The notes beneath the pieces were generated by a model. That model was given only the letters and a program-made list of their open reading frames with translations. It had not been told where the DNA came from and ran no database searches. The position numbers were made by a program, and so were the translations under genes. A DNA stretch of 64,000 nucleotides, taken from NCBI GenBank assembly GCA_010093485.1, contig MU001502.1:1384057-1448056 (forward strand), read 5' to 3'. This document shows, in pieces, positions 22,029-33,400 of this stretch (its first letter is position 1; each line of letters opens with the position of its first letter). This DNA comes from Karstenula rhodostoma CBS 690.94 (taxonomy: Eukaryota > Ascomycota > Dothideomycetes > Pleosporales > Didymosphaeriaceae).

Positions 22029-24119
22029 TTAGTATCGGAAACGAGAACATACGTCCTGAATTAACGCTCTTCAGCCACCCTGGGAACACAGGCCATCTCG
22101 ACGAAAAGCTACTCAGTGCTCCCTCCGTTCAACAAGTCGACCTTTTTGCGACGGGACCCAATGGGTATTCGAAATCTGGGGAACTTGTGCCCATGGGTAC
22201 CTATGGTGGCCACTTATGGTCATCAACAGACGGCCGCGAAGAACATGCGCATGTTCACTTGGGCACAGCTCAGTATGAGTTGCAGGCCGAAGAAACATCT
22301 GCAAAGCTTTTCCAACGAGGAGCAGATGCAGATTTCGAATCGGAGTCCCTGGAAAACTACTCTCTGCCGGCTGAACCCGAGCTATCAACAGATTTGGTCG
22401 CCGTTGTTTCCCCACACTCTGTCACTAATGTCGATATACCCAACTTCACAGATAGAGACGATGTCTCTCCAGATGTGGAAGGGTGCTACAGTCCTGCCCT
22501 CAACATTTGTTCCAGTGACGATGGCGATTGGACCGTAGACGATGAGATATCTGCTAATCCTGCCAATAGTCACGTCACACCTGCAGTCCCCAAGCAAGAT
22601 ATAATCACACTGCCCCTCGAACTATGGGCTGAGATACTAGGCCACATCGAAGCGCTCTCCACCTCTCTGCAGGAAAACCCGAAGTATCTGAAGTGTTTGT
22701 CCTTGGTCAATATCCCGAATTTGCATTTGGCGGTCAAAGCGAAACAGTGGAAGAGGTGTGTGTTTCGGGCAGGTCGCTCTAAGCGACCCCTTGAAGAGTT
22801 GACGGAATCTGCGCAAGAATGTCTCAAATACGTCAAGCATGCTGCGATCACCGTGCCAATGCAAGGAGCGGGCAACAACAAAGGACAAATTATCGATCGT
22901 GGCTAAAGCGATTTGTCGCTTTCGCTGTCGACACTGGCCATATCGTCGTATGCTGCCCGGCTTATAGTAACCTCACAATTGCGTCCAAGCTGCTGAAGAG
23001 AAGGAGACAAGGTAGACTGAGTGTGAGTTTGCTGGGCGCAGAAGCGAGACGTACCACGCGGAACGATCTCCAAATTATGTTTCGACAAGTAGAGTTTTCG
23101 AACGTGAGAGTACTGAGCCTTCTACGCCTGGATGTGGTTATCACTGCCCATCATATCGAATTCTTCACAATCGAATGGCTCTCCATTTTTGAGTGCCTCA
23201 AGATGAGGGAGTTCTTTGGAACTCAAAGTTTGACGGAAACAGGTCTAGAGGCCTTCCAGTGGCGAGACCTGGCAGGGAAGACTTCAGCGGAGATGAACCT
23301 GGATCTTCAGAACAGTTTCCTGGACTTTCTGGCCTCGCGTAAGAAGCTCCAGGCTCTGGATGTGCATGTGTCTAGCAAATGCGCCGAGATCATCAAGACG
23401 TTTGCCGACAAGATCGATGGAGGACATATGAAGTCCTTGTCGATAGACACTGCTGACTTATGGAACAACCCTTCACCGCTACCTCACTTTCAGTACTGGG
23501 CCAGCAAGTTTCCAAATCTCAATAGTGTCCATCACCCAGTCTCCGGTGCAGATACGTGGTTGAGTGCAGGAGATCCAGATGAGTGGGAGACCGGAAGCGA
23601 ATATGAGAGCTTGATCAGAACTTTTACGGTAAGCAATGGAACCCATCGGCATGACCAAATGCTAATTCTTTATAGAGAACGTATGCAGGCTGCCTAGGTT
23701 TAAGACACATGGCCATCGGAGCCTCATCTAGCACATCATACGGCACGAGAATAGTCGAATCTTTGCTCTGCCAAGATCTGGCTGAGCAAGTTGATCTCCT
23801 ATTCAAAGCAGGCGGCATCAGTCTGACCAAGATCTCTGTGAATGTGCGTGAGAAGGACGGCTTCAGAGTCCATCACTTCATCATCGAAGAGCAGGGGACT
23901 ATCAACCCTGCAACCGCTGCTCGAACATGCGGGGAAGGTTTGAAGAAGGCTTGGTCGGTGATGGGATTGGGGGCTACCCGCGAACTCGACGATCATCTGC
24001 CTGTGGAGATTGCAAAGCTCACACCCTCAAAACACATCACGTTCAAAAAGTGGTGGGAAACGCGGAGTTGTGTCGTCGAGGAACGACACAACGGAGAGGA
24101 CGTTGAGAATGATCGTTAG
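22029..24119 (+). pseudogene. F-box-like gene with an apparent 1 bp frameshift
   Basis: An open frame from a TAG acceptor near 22028 runs to a stop at 22904-22906. It includes an F-box-like segment (ITLPLELWAEILGHIEAL, then LKCLSLVNIPNLHLAVK). The protein continues in the +1 frame from about 22895 (WLKRFVAFAVDTG) through leucine-rich segments, a 47 bp intron (23629-23675, GTAAGC...TATAG) and a last exon to 24119. At about 22899 the order IIDR then W-L-K-R-F-V is broken. One missing base would explain it. No splice pair with fitting phase and good consensus bridges the two frames. A real pseudogene, a sequencing error or an unusual intron remain possible. ATG candidates are 22193 or an upstream exon at 21472. 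Confidence 0.55.
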
Positions 24120-24943
24120 CAGCATCTGGAGTAGTCCCTTTGCGCGCGTCTGAGCATTCGAAAGCAGCACATTGCAATTCACCCTGGGTTCGGGCAAGTA
24201 CTTGAAACGCGCAGCAGGCGAAATCCGGGTATTCGACTTGAGCTGCAAGAAACATTGGAACTTAACGTCTCTATGGGATCCTCTCCAAGGGCTCGTGCAT
24301 AGTTTGTCATGGTCCAATGTCAATACTTTGCAGCATCTCTATGCTATGAGGTTCAAACTTTGATCGAGTGATTGCGCCGTGATCATGGATATGTGATGAG
24401 TTAATTTTCTGCATATACATCCGGGTGCGGTGAAATCGAATAGTTACACTTAACAAACCGATTATTTGATTGATACTACTAAAAAGGATAACGCGCACCG
24501 CACATAATGCTAGCCGTAGCTCGCAAGGTTGCTCGCTCTATCTGGTTTCAAGCGAAGCGCAGAGTTTGACTGCGTAGCTTTCTATGCTGTCAATGACTGC
24601 GCACGCGTCCTCTAGCTCTGGTGCTACATGAACAGTCTTTCCTCAAATGTTTAATTCTACACGGCACTCCTGCCAACAGCACGCCGAAAAAGCTTGCAAG
24701 AAAGTCGAGCGAGCATTAACGTGAAGACCAACGCGTACCATGCTTAGGTAGATATGTGAACTTGACGAGCCTGTGAAGTCGAGACGCAGAATTGTACAAT
24801 CGAGTCGTTCCTGTGTTATGGATCCATATTCCATGAAGCGCACGCCGCATATTAAGTTCATTTGTCAAAGTATCCTTTTCGCTGACTAAGGTTATTCGCA
24901 CGTGACCTCGCGTAACGCGTTCCCACTAGCGCGTCGAGTCTGC
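24120..24943. other. Intergenic, no gene seen
   Basis: Between the F-box-like gene and the TATA box of the next gene. Short frames only, nothing recognised. Confidence 0.55.
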
Positions 24944-24950
24944 TATAAAA
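24944..24950 (+). promoter_or_regulatory. TATA box of the small membrane-protein gene
   Basis: TATAAAA lies 80 bp upstream of the ATG at 25030, a suitable distance for a short-leader fungal gene. It is followed by a C/T-rich stretch. Confidence 0.55.
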
Positions 24951-25029
24951 TCCCGCCGTCCCTCGACCTCGACACGCTCTCTAATCATAACAGCTTCGAT
25001 CTAGGGCAACACCACGAGGCACCTTCACC

Positions 25030-25488
25030 ATGGACACGACTTGTACAAATGAACGGCCCTTCTTGAATCGTTACTGTACTATCAACGACGGCATTTCATC
25101 CACGGCGGTATCTTTCCCCATGGACGGGCGAACGGACCTCATGCTGCGGTCGCATGTCTCGACCGAATATTGCGCTGCCCCCGTAGCGCGACTGACAAAC
25201 AGCAGAAAATCTTCTTCTCTTTCTTTACTCATTCCCTTCGGCGTACTGGCAGCCATCCTTTCCATCGGCCTGAAACTCTTCGTGGTCGTGTGGTCTACGA
25301 CTCTGAGAACCAGGCAAGATGACGTGCGGCGTCGCAGTCGGGCTCATGGCTATCGGTCCCGGCAGCGCTCCGCTATGATCCGTGATGTACTATCCGAAAT
25401 GTTCGCCGGTCTCAATGAAGCACAACATGAGCCGGTCAGGCACGTGCTACCAATGACGCCGGGGAACCCTGGGCCTGACTATTGCTGA
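25030..25488 (+). CDS. Small single-pass membrane protein of unknown function
   Basis: 152 residues from an ATG in good context (CACCATGG). The first 60 residues carry four Cys and no obvious signal peptide. One strong transmembrane helix follows (LLIPFGVLAAILSIGLKLFV), then a very basic segment (RRRSRAHGYRSRQR) that predicts a cytosolic C-terminus, and a Pro/Gly end. It has its own TATA box. No family recognised. Its site beside the decaying 18-24 kb stretch fits a lineage-specific gene. Confidence 0.5.
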   Translation: MDTTCTNERPFLNRYCTINDGISSTAVSFPMDGRTDLMLRSHVSTEYCAAPVARLTNSRKSSSLSLLIPFGVLAAILSIGLKLFVVVWSTTLRTRQDDVRRRSRAHGYRSRQRSAMIRDVLSEMFAGLNEAQHEPVRHVLPMTPGNPGPDYC

Positions 25489-26165
25489 TCGGGTGACGCC
25501 CTTGCTTTCGGAAAATATCCTGCGGGTTGAGGGACCGTGATGGAACCTCAGTCCGCCCAGCAGATAGCTGACCTTTTCTGCTGGGACCCGCCAAGGCGGT
25601 ACCTTGGGTGCCACATCAAGCTATTGATACGGCCTTTTGAGCGATGCTAGCGTCTCAATTGTACCTATTGCCCCTGGGAGGCTAGGCTGGACCAGGTGGT
25701 GTGTTCGCCCTGCCAGCCGATACGAACCTGTTGATGGTAGCCACACCAAACTACTACACTGATGATCGACCGGATTCTTCTGGGTCCATTGTTTCAAAGG
25801 GTCGTTCCGTAGTGGAAGTCCTCTGCTGTAAAAAGGTGCAGGACGAACCTATTTTTCATCGAGTGTTGCCGGACGTGTCTGGCGCTCGAAGAAGAAGGCT
25901 CTGATTGGGTGACGAAAGGTGCGATCAGCTCTGGTTGTGTTCTGTGGAGATAATGGGTATAGCTATATTATGTATCGATTGGTTCTTGATTTCTGCAATG
26001 CAGTGCATGTTGTGCGAAGATGATTAGCTGGCTGTAGTACGCGCGATGTGATATCCACAATTTTGACAGCTGGGCTGACTCATCTAGCCTCGGCTCAAAT
26101 CGGAGCGTAATGAACTTGCGATGATTCCGAGTCGGCGAGATCGCTTGAACCATAACAACAATAGC
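25489..26165. other. Intergenic, no gene seen
   Basis: 677 bp between two plus-strand genes. It holds the 3' end of the first and the promoter of the second. Frames of about 65 codons are not supported by any motif. Confidence 0.55.
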
Positions 26166-27387
26166 ATGGCGACTCCCCGGTTACCTTTCCTATGGCCAGT
26201 GCTATTCAAACCGTTAAAAGGGCCTCGCACACGCGCACCGAATGTTACGCGACGCACTCCAGCCCGACGAAGTTTCGCAGCAGCGTCGCGCCCCCGACAA
26301 GAAGCCGTCACACAGCGCTATGGCACTGCACATGAACCCGCGCCGCATCTGCGAGACCAGGAAACTCAGAAAGAGTCTGACGTAGAGGCCAAGGCGTCAC
26401 CGGAGCCCGAGCCCGAGCCCGAGCCCGTAGAAGAAGAGGAAGATGAGGAGCCGCTACCGCCCACGCCGCCATCCACGCAGATGAAGAGCGCAGACGCCGA
26501 TCTACCGGACGAAGCAGCGCCTCCACCCCCTCTCGAGCCACCGAAACCACCCGATGCGAAGCCTCTCGATACAGTACTGCACATGCCTTCTCCGCAAGAG
26601 GAGGAGGAGCGCAAGCCCCCATACTTAAAAACTCCGCCCTACGTGCACCACTTCGACACCTACAGCCTCGTCAAAGACCTCACAAAGTCCGGCTTCACGG
26701 AGGACCAGTCCGTCTCGATCATGAAGGCAGTGCGCGGAATATTGACCGACAACATGGAGCTAGCGCGCGAGGGCCTGGTCAGCAAGTCGAATGTGGAGAA
26801 CGAGACGTACTTGTTTCGCGCGGCTTGTAGCGAGTTGAGGACCGAGGTGGGAAACACGCGGAAGGCGGAGGTGGAGAGGATGGGGAGCGAGAGGAATCAG
26901 TTGCAGCACGAGGTGGACATTTTGAGTCAGCGCATGGGCCAGGAGACGAGCCATCTGAAGGACGAGCTGAAGGGGTTGTTTGATGATCGGAAGATGGCGG
27001 TCCGGAACGAGCAGAGGCATATGGAGTCTTTAGTAAAGTTTTCAAGGCCGTTCTTGAGTCGACGTGCTAACACATGCGCAGATCCAACGACTAGGCTACA
27101 AGATCACCGTAGAGTTGAACTCAGATGCGCGCAGCGAGGTCGAGGGTTTAAGATGGATTCTTACCCGGAGAGCAGCTACTGCGATCGGCATATCTGCCTT
27201 CCTGCTCTTCACATGCTTGCGGTTCATGAGCTACAGCAGCCACCTAACCCAGGAGCAGAAGAAGAAGGACGAAACTCCGCCCGAGCCATCAGACAACTCG
27301 CCAACTACAGGCAGGCTCATGCTGGGCAAAGACGAGCCTCTAGGCGGCGAGCTGCTCACCACCGAAGGCGGCGTCTCCCTCGCATAG
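26166..27387 (+). CDS. FMP32: Mitochondrial coiled-coil protein, FMP32/MCUR1 (DUF1640) family
   Basis: Inner-membrane protein of the family that includes yeast Fmp32 and human MCUR1/CCDC90, linked to complex IV assembly and to calcium uniporter regulation. Two exons (26166-27032 and 27082-27387) with a 49 bp intron. The N-terminus is basic and Ser/Arg-rich (TRRTPARRSFAAASRPRQ), a mitochondrial presequence. A Pro/Glu-rich linker with an EP repeat (about 26400-26430) follows. The conserved domain starts at HHFDTYSLVKDLTKSGFTE, has a long coiled coil, and ends with a transmembrane helix (AATAIGISAFLLFTCLRFM). An in-frame ATG at 26121 is an alternative start. Confidence 0.85.
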
Positions 27388-27433
27388 ACACAATGATACC
27401 CTCGATCAATTCAAAATTCTCCCAATTCCACTT

Positions 27434-28298
27434 CTACAGCTTATGCTTCTTCTCCCCACTCGCAATCTTCTTGAACTCCTCCTGCGGCACGCCCTTGATA
27501 AACCGATCCAGCCCCGCGAACACCTCAAGAACTCCCTGCCGGTCCAGTGTCTCAATCTCCGGCTTCCTGATCAACGCCTTGATCTTAACCAAACTCTCCC
27601 TGTTCAAGTGTGCTCCCAGCCTGTCATCCACCTCCCTCAGCACCTCGGCCAGAAACTCCTCGCTCTTATCCTTGCCGCCCACGTCCACAACCTTGTTCAC
27701 AAACCCCGTCTGCACGAGGTCCTCGATCCCAATCCTCTTGCTCATAATCAGCGCCTCGTTCGCCTTGCTGATCCCCAGCCGCCGGACAAAGCCCACGGAT
27801 GAATTGCCCTCGGACACGAGCCCGAGGGATGAGAACGGCGTAAGCAGGAAGGCGTGCGGCGCCGCGTAGATGAAGTCTGAGAAGGCAATGAGGGCGGCGG
27901 AGAGGCCGACGACGGGGCCGTTGAGCGCGGTGACGAGGATCTTGGGGTGCGTGTAGAAGGCGTGTGTGATGTGGAGGTTGCTGGCGACGAAGTTCTTGAG
28001 CCAGTGTTGGCGCGTGGAGTCGGTGCCTGTGCTGGAGGAGCCGATGGAGACGTCGGCGCCGCTGGGGCGCGTTAGCGGAGGTAGAGGTAAGGAGGACGGA
28101 GACGTACGCGGAAAAGAAGCGCCCTTTGCCGGTCAGCACGGTGATATAGATGTCGTCGCGCTCAGCGACCTCGCGCAGAGCGACGGCGAGCTGGAAATAT
28201 CCATCTTGGTTTAGGGCATTCAGCTTCTTCGGCTGGTTTAATGTCACTATAGCGATGCCGTTGGGCTTGTATTCGACGGTGACAGGTGCGTCTGCCAT
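27434..28298 (-). CDS. ECI1: Peroxisomal enoyl-CoA delta isomerase/hydratase
   Basis: Crotonase-fold enzyme that shifts double bonds so unsaturated fatty acids can enter beta-oxidation. Two exons (28298-28108 and 28061-27434) joined by a 46 bp intron give 272 residues. Crotonase features: LNQPKKLNALNQ, the oxyanion-hole segment FFSAGADVS, NGPVVGLSAAL, and LGLVSEGNSSVGF, whose Glu aligns with the catalytic acid of delta3,delta2-isomerases. The C-terminus -HKL is a PTS1-like peroxisomal signal, comparable with the HRL of yeast Eci1. Isomerase is favoured over hydratase because a single Glu is seen. It ends 47 bp from the 3' end of the FMP32-like gene (convergent). Confidence 0.88.
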
Positions 28299-28804
28299 GG
28301 CGGTAGCTGTCTCTATGTAGATGGAGAGTGTCGGGGAGGCTTGGAGTCAGGAAATGAGCGTCGGGGTGGAAGTACAGTCGGTGTGGGGAAGTCTGGGGAA
28401 TACGACACCCGGCGAGAGACTCGACAGGAACAGCCGAGGCATATTGGGATGGATGCGGAGGTTCGCTGGTTCTGATAGGCCCATGGCGCGACGTTCATGT
28501 AATCGGGGTCGGTGGTGCGCTATGTTCGGAGCAGTGTGCCATCGTCTTCCACGCTCAATGCTGGACCGTGTGTAGCTATCCGCGAAGTTGCACTTTGGAG
28601 TGAAAACGCTCGCGAAGCTCCCATTACTCGGGCGAAACTTACCGCGCCTCCCGTCTGCGTGAGCGCGTTATCGATAAGATACATCGCAAAAGTGTGGAGC
28701 GAACCACGAACCATCTCCATCGCAAACTCACCTCACCTCGCACCACCATCACCAACCGCCCCCCAGCAGTCACCCTCCACGCCGCGCCCTACCCACACCC
28801 CAAA
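28299..28804. promoter_or_regulatory. Divergent promoter region ECI1 / PET100
   Basis: 506 bp between opposed start codons. It should drive both the peroxisomal isomerase and PET100. No TATA box or named operator identified. Confidence 0.45.
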
Positions 28805-29134
28805 ATGGCAGGCCCCAATCTCGAAGTCTTTAAGGTGTGCCTCTCCCATACCCTCTCCCTTCCGCTCTTCTCTGCCAAGCTAACCCCCCCAATCTAGTTC
28901 GGCATGTACATCATGTTCCCCATTGGCATCATGTACTACTTCGGGACGAACCTGGACGGCAAGTTCAGCGTGCCAGATTTCTGGCCCAAGCCTGAGCAGA
29001 CGCACCGGATTCCGTTTGAGCGGGAGGAGATCAAGGCGGAGCTGGAGAGGCTGAAGGCGCGGAATGCGGAGATGAAGAGGGTGCGGGATAGGAGGGAGAG
29101 GGAGGAGGCGATGAGGGAGGGTAGGGATCTCTGA
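28805..29134 (+). CDS. PET100: Cytochrome c oxidase assembly factor PET100
   Basis: Small inner-membrane chaperone needed to build complex IV. Exon 1 (28805-28834) encodes only MAGPNLEVFK. A 63 bp intron leads to exon 2 (28898-29134), for 88 residues in all. The family block GMYIMFPIGIMYYFGTNLD, a membrane segment, is followed by KFSVPDFWPKPEQTH and a charged helical tail (EREEIKAELERLKARNAEM). Size and order match PET100. It converges on the YebC/TACO1-like gene, 169 bp apart. Confidence 0.92.
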
Positions 29135-29303
29135 GGGGAAGCACCACAGGGGAGAAGTGAAGAGGAGGATGGGTTGTGGTTGAAGAAGCGAGACAGCACG
29201 ACTGAGCATGGGAGGCGTTTTAAATGGAAATGTTGGTGGTTTTTGTACAGTATTGTACAGTATTGTGTACATGTATATGAACAAATATGGACAGGGAGAA
29301 TCA

Positions 29304-30266
29304 TCATATCGCGGTCTTGCTCGCCAGCTCTTCCCACAGGCCCTCGTCTATTGAACCTTTGGTCCAGTTCAAGTACACGCCCTGGACTCCTTGCACATCT
29401 TGCACCTTGTCCACGAACTTGCCTAGTTGCTCTGCCGATTCCGCGTCATCGAGCGGCACCAACGTATCCTCGTTGGGATCGTATATGATCTCTGCCTCTG
29501 CAACTTCCATATCCATCGACTTTGCGACTGTCTGCGCAATTGTCTTGGTGGTAGCGGGGTCCGTGAGAACGATCACGCGCCCGTCGTCCAGCTCCTGGAC
29601 ATCTTCTGCGCCGGCTTCAATCGCAGCCTCCAGCACCTCATCGGCACCCACGCCTTCCTTCTGGTGCAGGATTACCCTGCCCTTCTTCTCGAACATGTAG
29701 CTCACGGTCGAGACGGTGCCCCCTGCCTCCTTGATTATCAATCGCAGATCCGCAAGAGAGCGCAGCTTGTTGTCCGTCTGCGCCTCGATGACTGCTGCGA
29801 CAGACGCGGGTAGCATGGCCTCCAGCACGATCGACTCCAGCGCGGCACCTGTCGCGGAGAGCCCCTGGCCGCGGGCTATCGCTGCTTCGATAGAGGCTTT
29901 GGGGACTTGGCTTTTCTTCGCGGTCGTGAGGGCGAGGGCAAGGCGCGGGTTCAGGTTGGGGTCGGGTCCATTGTTCTTTACGGCGTTGGTGATGTCGTTG
30001 GTGAGGAGCGCTCGTTGCTTGCTCCTTCCCGCGTCCGCTTTGGCCTTGTCATGCTTTATCGTCGCCCATTTCCTATGTGGTGTCAGTCGGTTGGCGATAT
30101 CAAGCATGGGCAAAACGTACGAATGGCCTGAAAGCACAGCAGGTGAGTTGCTGAAGCATCGCGCCTGCTCAAAGCGTACGGCTCTCGGGGCTCGACGGCA
30201 GGCGCATTGTGCATAAGCATCGAGCGACAGTGAGGGCTTAACTAGCCGTCTGAAAGGAGTGGACAT
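29304..30266 (-). CDS. DPC29: Mitochondrial YebC/TACO1 family protein
   Basis: YebC-family protein. Animal TACO1 activates translation of COX1 mRNA, and yeast Dpc29 is a mitochondrial translation factor. Two exons (30266-30121 and 30072-29304) give 304 residues. Splicing at the 48 bp intron creates the family hallmark SGHSKWATIKHDKAKADA, which strongly supports the model. The first 45 residues are a basic, Arg/Ser-rich presequence with no acid patch (FRRLVKPSLSLDAYAQ). Later motifs: NPRLALALTTAKKSQVPK, IEAAIARGQG and AGAEDV. The ATG at 30266 is the first in frame. Confidence 0.92.
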   Translation of the reverse strand: MSTPFRRLVKPSLSLDAYAQCACRRAPRAVRFEQARCFSNSPAVLSGHSYVLPMLDIANRLTPHRKWATIKHDKAKADAGRSKQRALLTNDITNAVKNNGPDPNLNPRLALALTTAKKSQVPKASIEAAIARGQGLSATGAALESIVLEAMLPASVAAVIEAQTDNKLRSLADLRLIIKEAGGTVSTVSYMFEKKGRVILHQKEGVGADEVLEAAIEAGAEDVQELDDGRVIVLTDPATTKTIAQTVAKSMDMEVAEAEIIYDPNEDTLVPLDDAESAEQLGKFVDKVQDVQGVQGVYLNWTKGSIDEGLWEELASKTAI

Positions 30267-30482
30267 GGGTGTCAATGATCGAAAATGAAAGTGCTGCTGC
30301 AGTCTCTACGAATTTCTGGTGACCTGAGTTCTGCCAAGATCGGGGGTCTAGAGAGACACCTCCGCCTTGAACTCCGCACACCACAACCCCCGCGAACTGA
30401 CACGCGCCAGCACGCCATGCCCGTCGCATACATCGCATCCACCTGAAGCCTTTTCTGACAGCCTCAGGGCGATCCCAGCATC

Positions 30483-33400
30483 ATGGCGACCCAAGAGGCC
30501 GAGCCTGCGCCGACCAACGGGGCCACGTCGTCGAACCCAGAGCTCGACATCAAGAAGCTTCATGCGCTCCCCTCGGAGCAGCAAGAGCTCTACCTCCTGA
30601 CCTTCTCGTCCGACCTCGCGCGCCATGTGGCCTCGCTCGACGCCGACGGTGCCTCTGCGCACCAGATCTACATCAAGAAAGAGCTGTTCCAGATCATCAA
30701 TCTCGCTTCGCCGCCCCCCACTCGAGTAATACGGGAGAATCTTGGGAGAGCATTCAACGGCATATTCAGCAAAGGAGATCGGAAGCTGCTGTTTGAGTCG
30801 ATAAATGAGCTGGTGGGCATACTCAATGGGGCTGGGAAGACGGATAAGGACATCAGGTCGAAGCATGCAGCAGCGCACTGCCTCGGCGCTGTGTTTGAGG
30901 CTGCAGGCGATAGTGCGATTGGACTGCACCCTGGAGCAGTGGGGTCGTTGTTGCGCCTCGTCAAGGTTGCGCAAAACCATACGGGACTGAGGGCGACGGT
31001 GCTCAAAGCGGCAGGGAAGGTGTTCAAGGGCGTGGGACGTCATGCCGAAGAACCTATCGCGAGAGATGCATGGAAGCAGGGCCGTGCTCTGTCTGCTGCC
31101 GATAAGTCTGCGCTTGTACAGACGAGCGCTTGTTACATGTTGGAGCAGCTCATTCGGTCTACGCCCTTCTTCGACAATTCTACCGATTTCGATAAGTTAC
31201 AGAATGCCATCTGGAAGGCCATCGACAGCGCATCGGCGTCTGTGAGACATGCGGCGGCATCTTGCATTAGTGCGTCACTGGTCAAGAACTATTCCGAGAC
31301 GGCTCCCATAGAGATACCCTTGGCGCGGTCGAAAACCAACAAGAGGAAGAGCAAGAAGCCGACTGACTTCGAGGGGGACGAGGATATCATTGAACGTCCT
31401 GATTCGCCAGCGCCGAAGAAGTCCGCTGCAAGGCTCTCGTTTACCGTGCCGACTCTCCTCAAGCAATTGTCGAATCAGTATTGCCGGGCAGCAACGAGCA
31501 GTAGAGCAAGAGCCGGCATTGTACATTGTTACTTGAAATCGCTGCGAGGGCTGGGCGAGCACGTGGTCGAGACCAAGTATGCGGACATCGCACGCCACTT
31601 CTTCTTTGATCTCCTCAGTAATCCGACCATCGTGCAGAACCGATACCGCACACTCAGCAGCAGAAGATATGTCGCCGTCGTTCTCGAAACAGTCGTTGGC
31701 CGCGAAATGCTTGGGGAGTCAGGCCAGCTGAACGCGGCGCGTTTCCTCGTCAACGAGATCCTCAAAGACTACCCACAAGCGCTCAAAGAACGACCTGAAC
31801 CCAAGAAACAGACGCTGATTGGCACGCTTAGTACGTTGTCCTCGTTATTTGACAACCTTGGTTCAGCGACCAACGTCATTGCCGATTCGTGCCGCGATGC
31901 GCTGCTTCAAGTGCTGCAGCATCCGAGCTACACGGTTCAGGTGTATGCATCATCGTGTTTACGTTCATTCGTGTTGGCATGTCCACTGCAGCTCTTACCA
32001 TCCGTCACGATATGCATGAACAGCGTCAACCGGGAGCTTGGACTGTTAGGAGGGCCCCGACAGTCACCTAGGAGATGCGTTGGTCTCGCAAATGGGCTTT
32101 CCGCTGTGCTCAGTACCTCTACGTCGCAGCCGCTCCATGGTTCCGTGGATGTTAACTCGCGGGTATTGTCACAGGCCACATCTCTGCTGAAGTCCAGTAG
32201 CAACTCTGACCTGCGCATCTCGTCTACTCAGATCCAGGTCGCTTGGATATTGATTGGCGGGCTGATGACTCTGGGTCCCAACTTCGTCAAGATTCACCTG
32301 TCACAACTGTTGCTGCTGTGGAAGAACGCGCTACCGAAACCGCTTAACAAAGACAACATGGTGCAACGGAATGTGCTCGAGTTGAGCTTCCTAGCTCATA
32401 TACGCGAATGCGCGCTTGGTTCAGTGCTTACCTTCTTGGAGTTCAACAGCAGACTACTGACGTTGGACGTGACGAAAAGACTCGCGGCGATGCTGCAAAA
32501 CACCACAATGTTTTTGAATACTCTCCCAAGCAAGAAAACCACCGATAACGTGTCCGAACGACTCTCGCCTGTCTTGCAGCTACACGATTTCGATCTCATG
32601 GTTCGAAGAAGAGTACTACAGTGTTATACCAAGTTGGTCGACTTGAATCCCGCCGGGAGCAGTGAAGTACTGCTCCAGACCAACCTACTCCCCTTTGCGG
32701 TTGCGGCCTTTGCCGATCCCGACCACTATACACCTAGCTCTCTAGGCATTGCTATTGCAAGTTCCGCGGGCAATTTTGAAAGCATTTGGGACGTTGCGGA
32801 CAACTACGGCTTTGGTGTGACGGGATTGGTCAAAGGTTACGATATCGAGCCATTACCGGGCGAGCATGATTCTGACCATCAACATCATTGGGTGACAAGG
32901 CATGGTCCAGAAGCTACCATCGATCGCACGGTATGTGTCTGATATCGCGCAACCAAACATTCTCTGACATAGACAGCTTCTTTCGCCCATTTGCAGTGCT
33001 CGCGAACACGACTCAATATCACTGTACATTCGAAAAGTCAACGATCCCTTCAACCTACCAAATCCACCAGCCACCGAAGTCGTCAACTCCGCCCTCCAGC
33101 TGTTTGCTATCTGCCTGCCTCTCCAGACACCCAAGATCCAAGAAAGTATACTCGAACAGATTACGTCGTTTCTCTCCGCCAGCAGCCTGCAAAGAGACGT
33201 ACATCGAAAGTCGGCCATGATGGTGAACATTGCGTATGCCCTTCTCGGTGCTTTGAAGGTGGCTGTGAAAGAGACGCGGTCTGCTTCTGGGGATCTCAAG
33301 GGCGCAGCTGTTGAGAAGGTCATCCAAGAACTTTTGCATCTGTTCATCGTTTTGCCTGATCCGTACGTGCGCAATGTTGCAGGAGAGGCTCTAGGCCGCT

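Noticed and set aside
26398..26432. GAGCCC hexamer repeat
   Set aside because: It encodes the Glu-Pro linker of the FMP32-like protein, so it is explained by coding.
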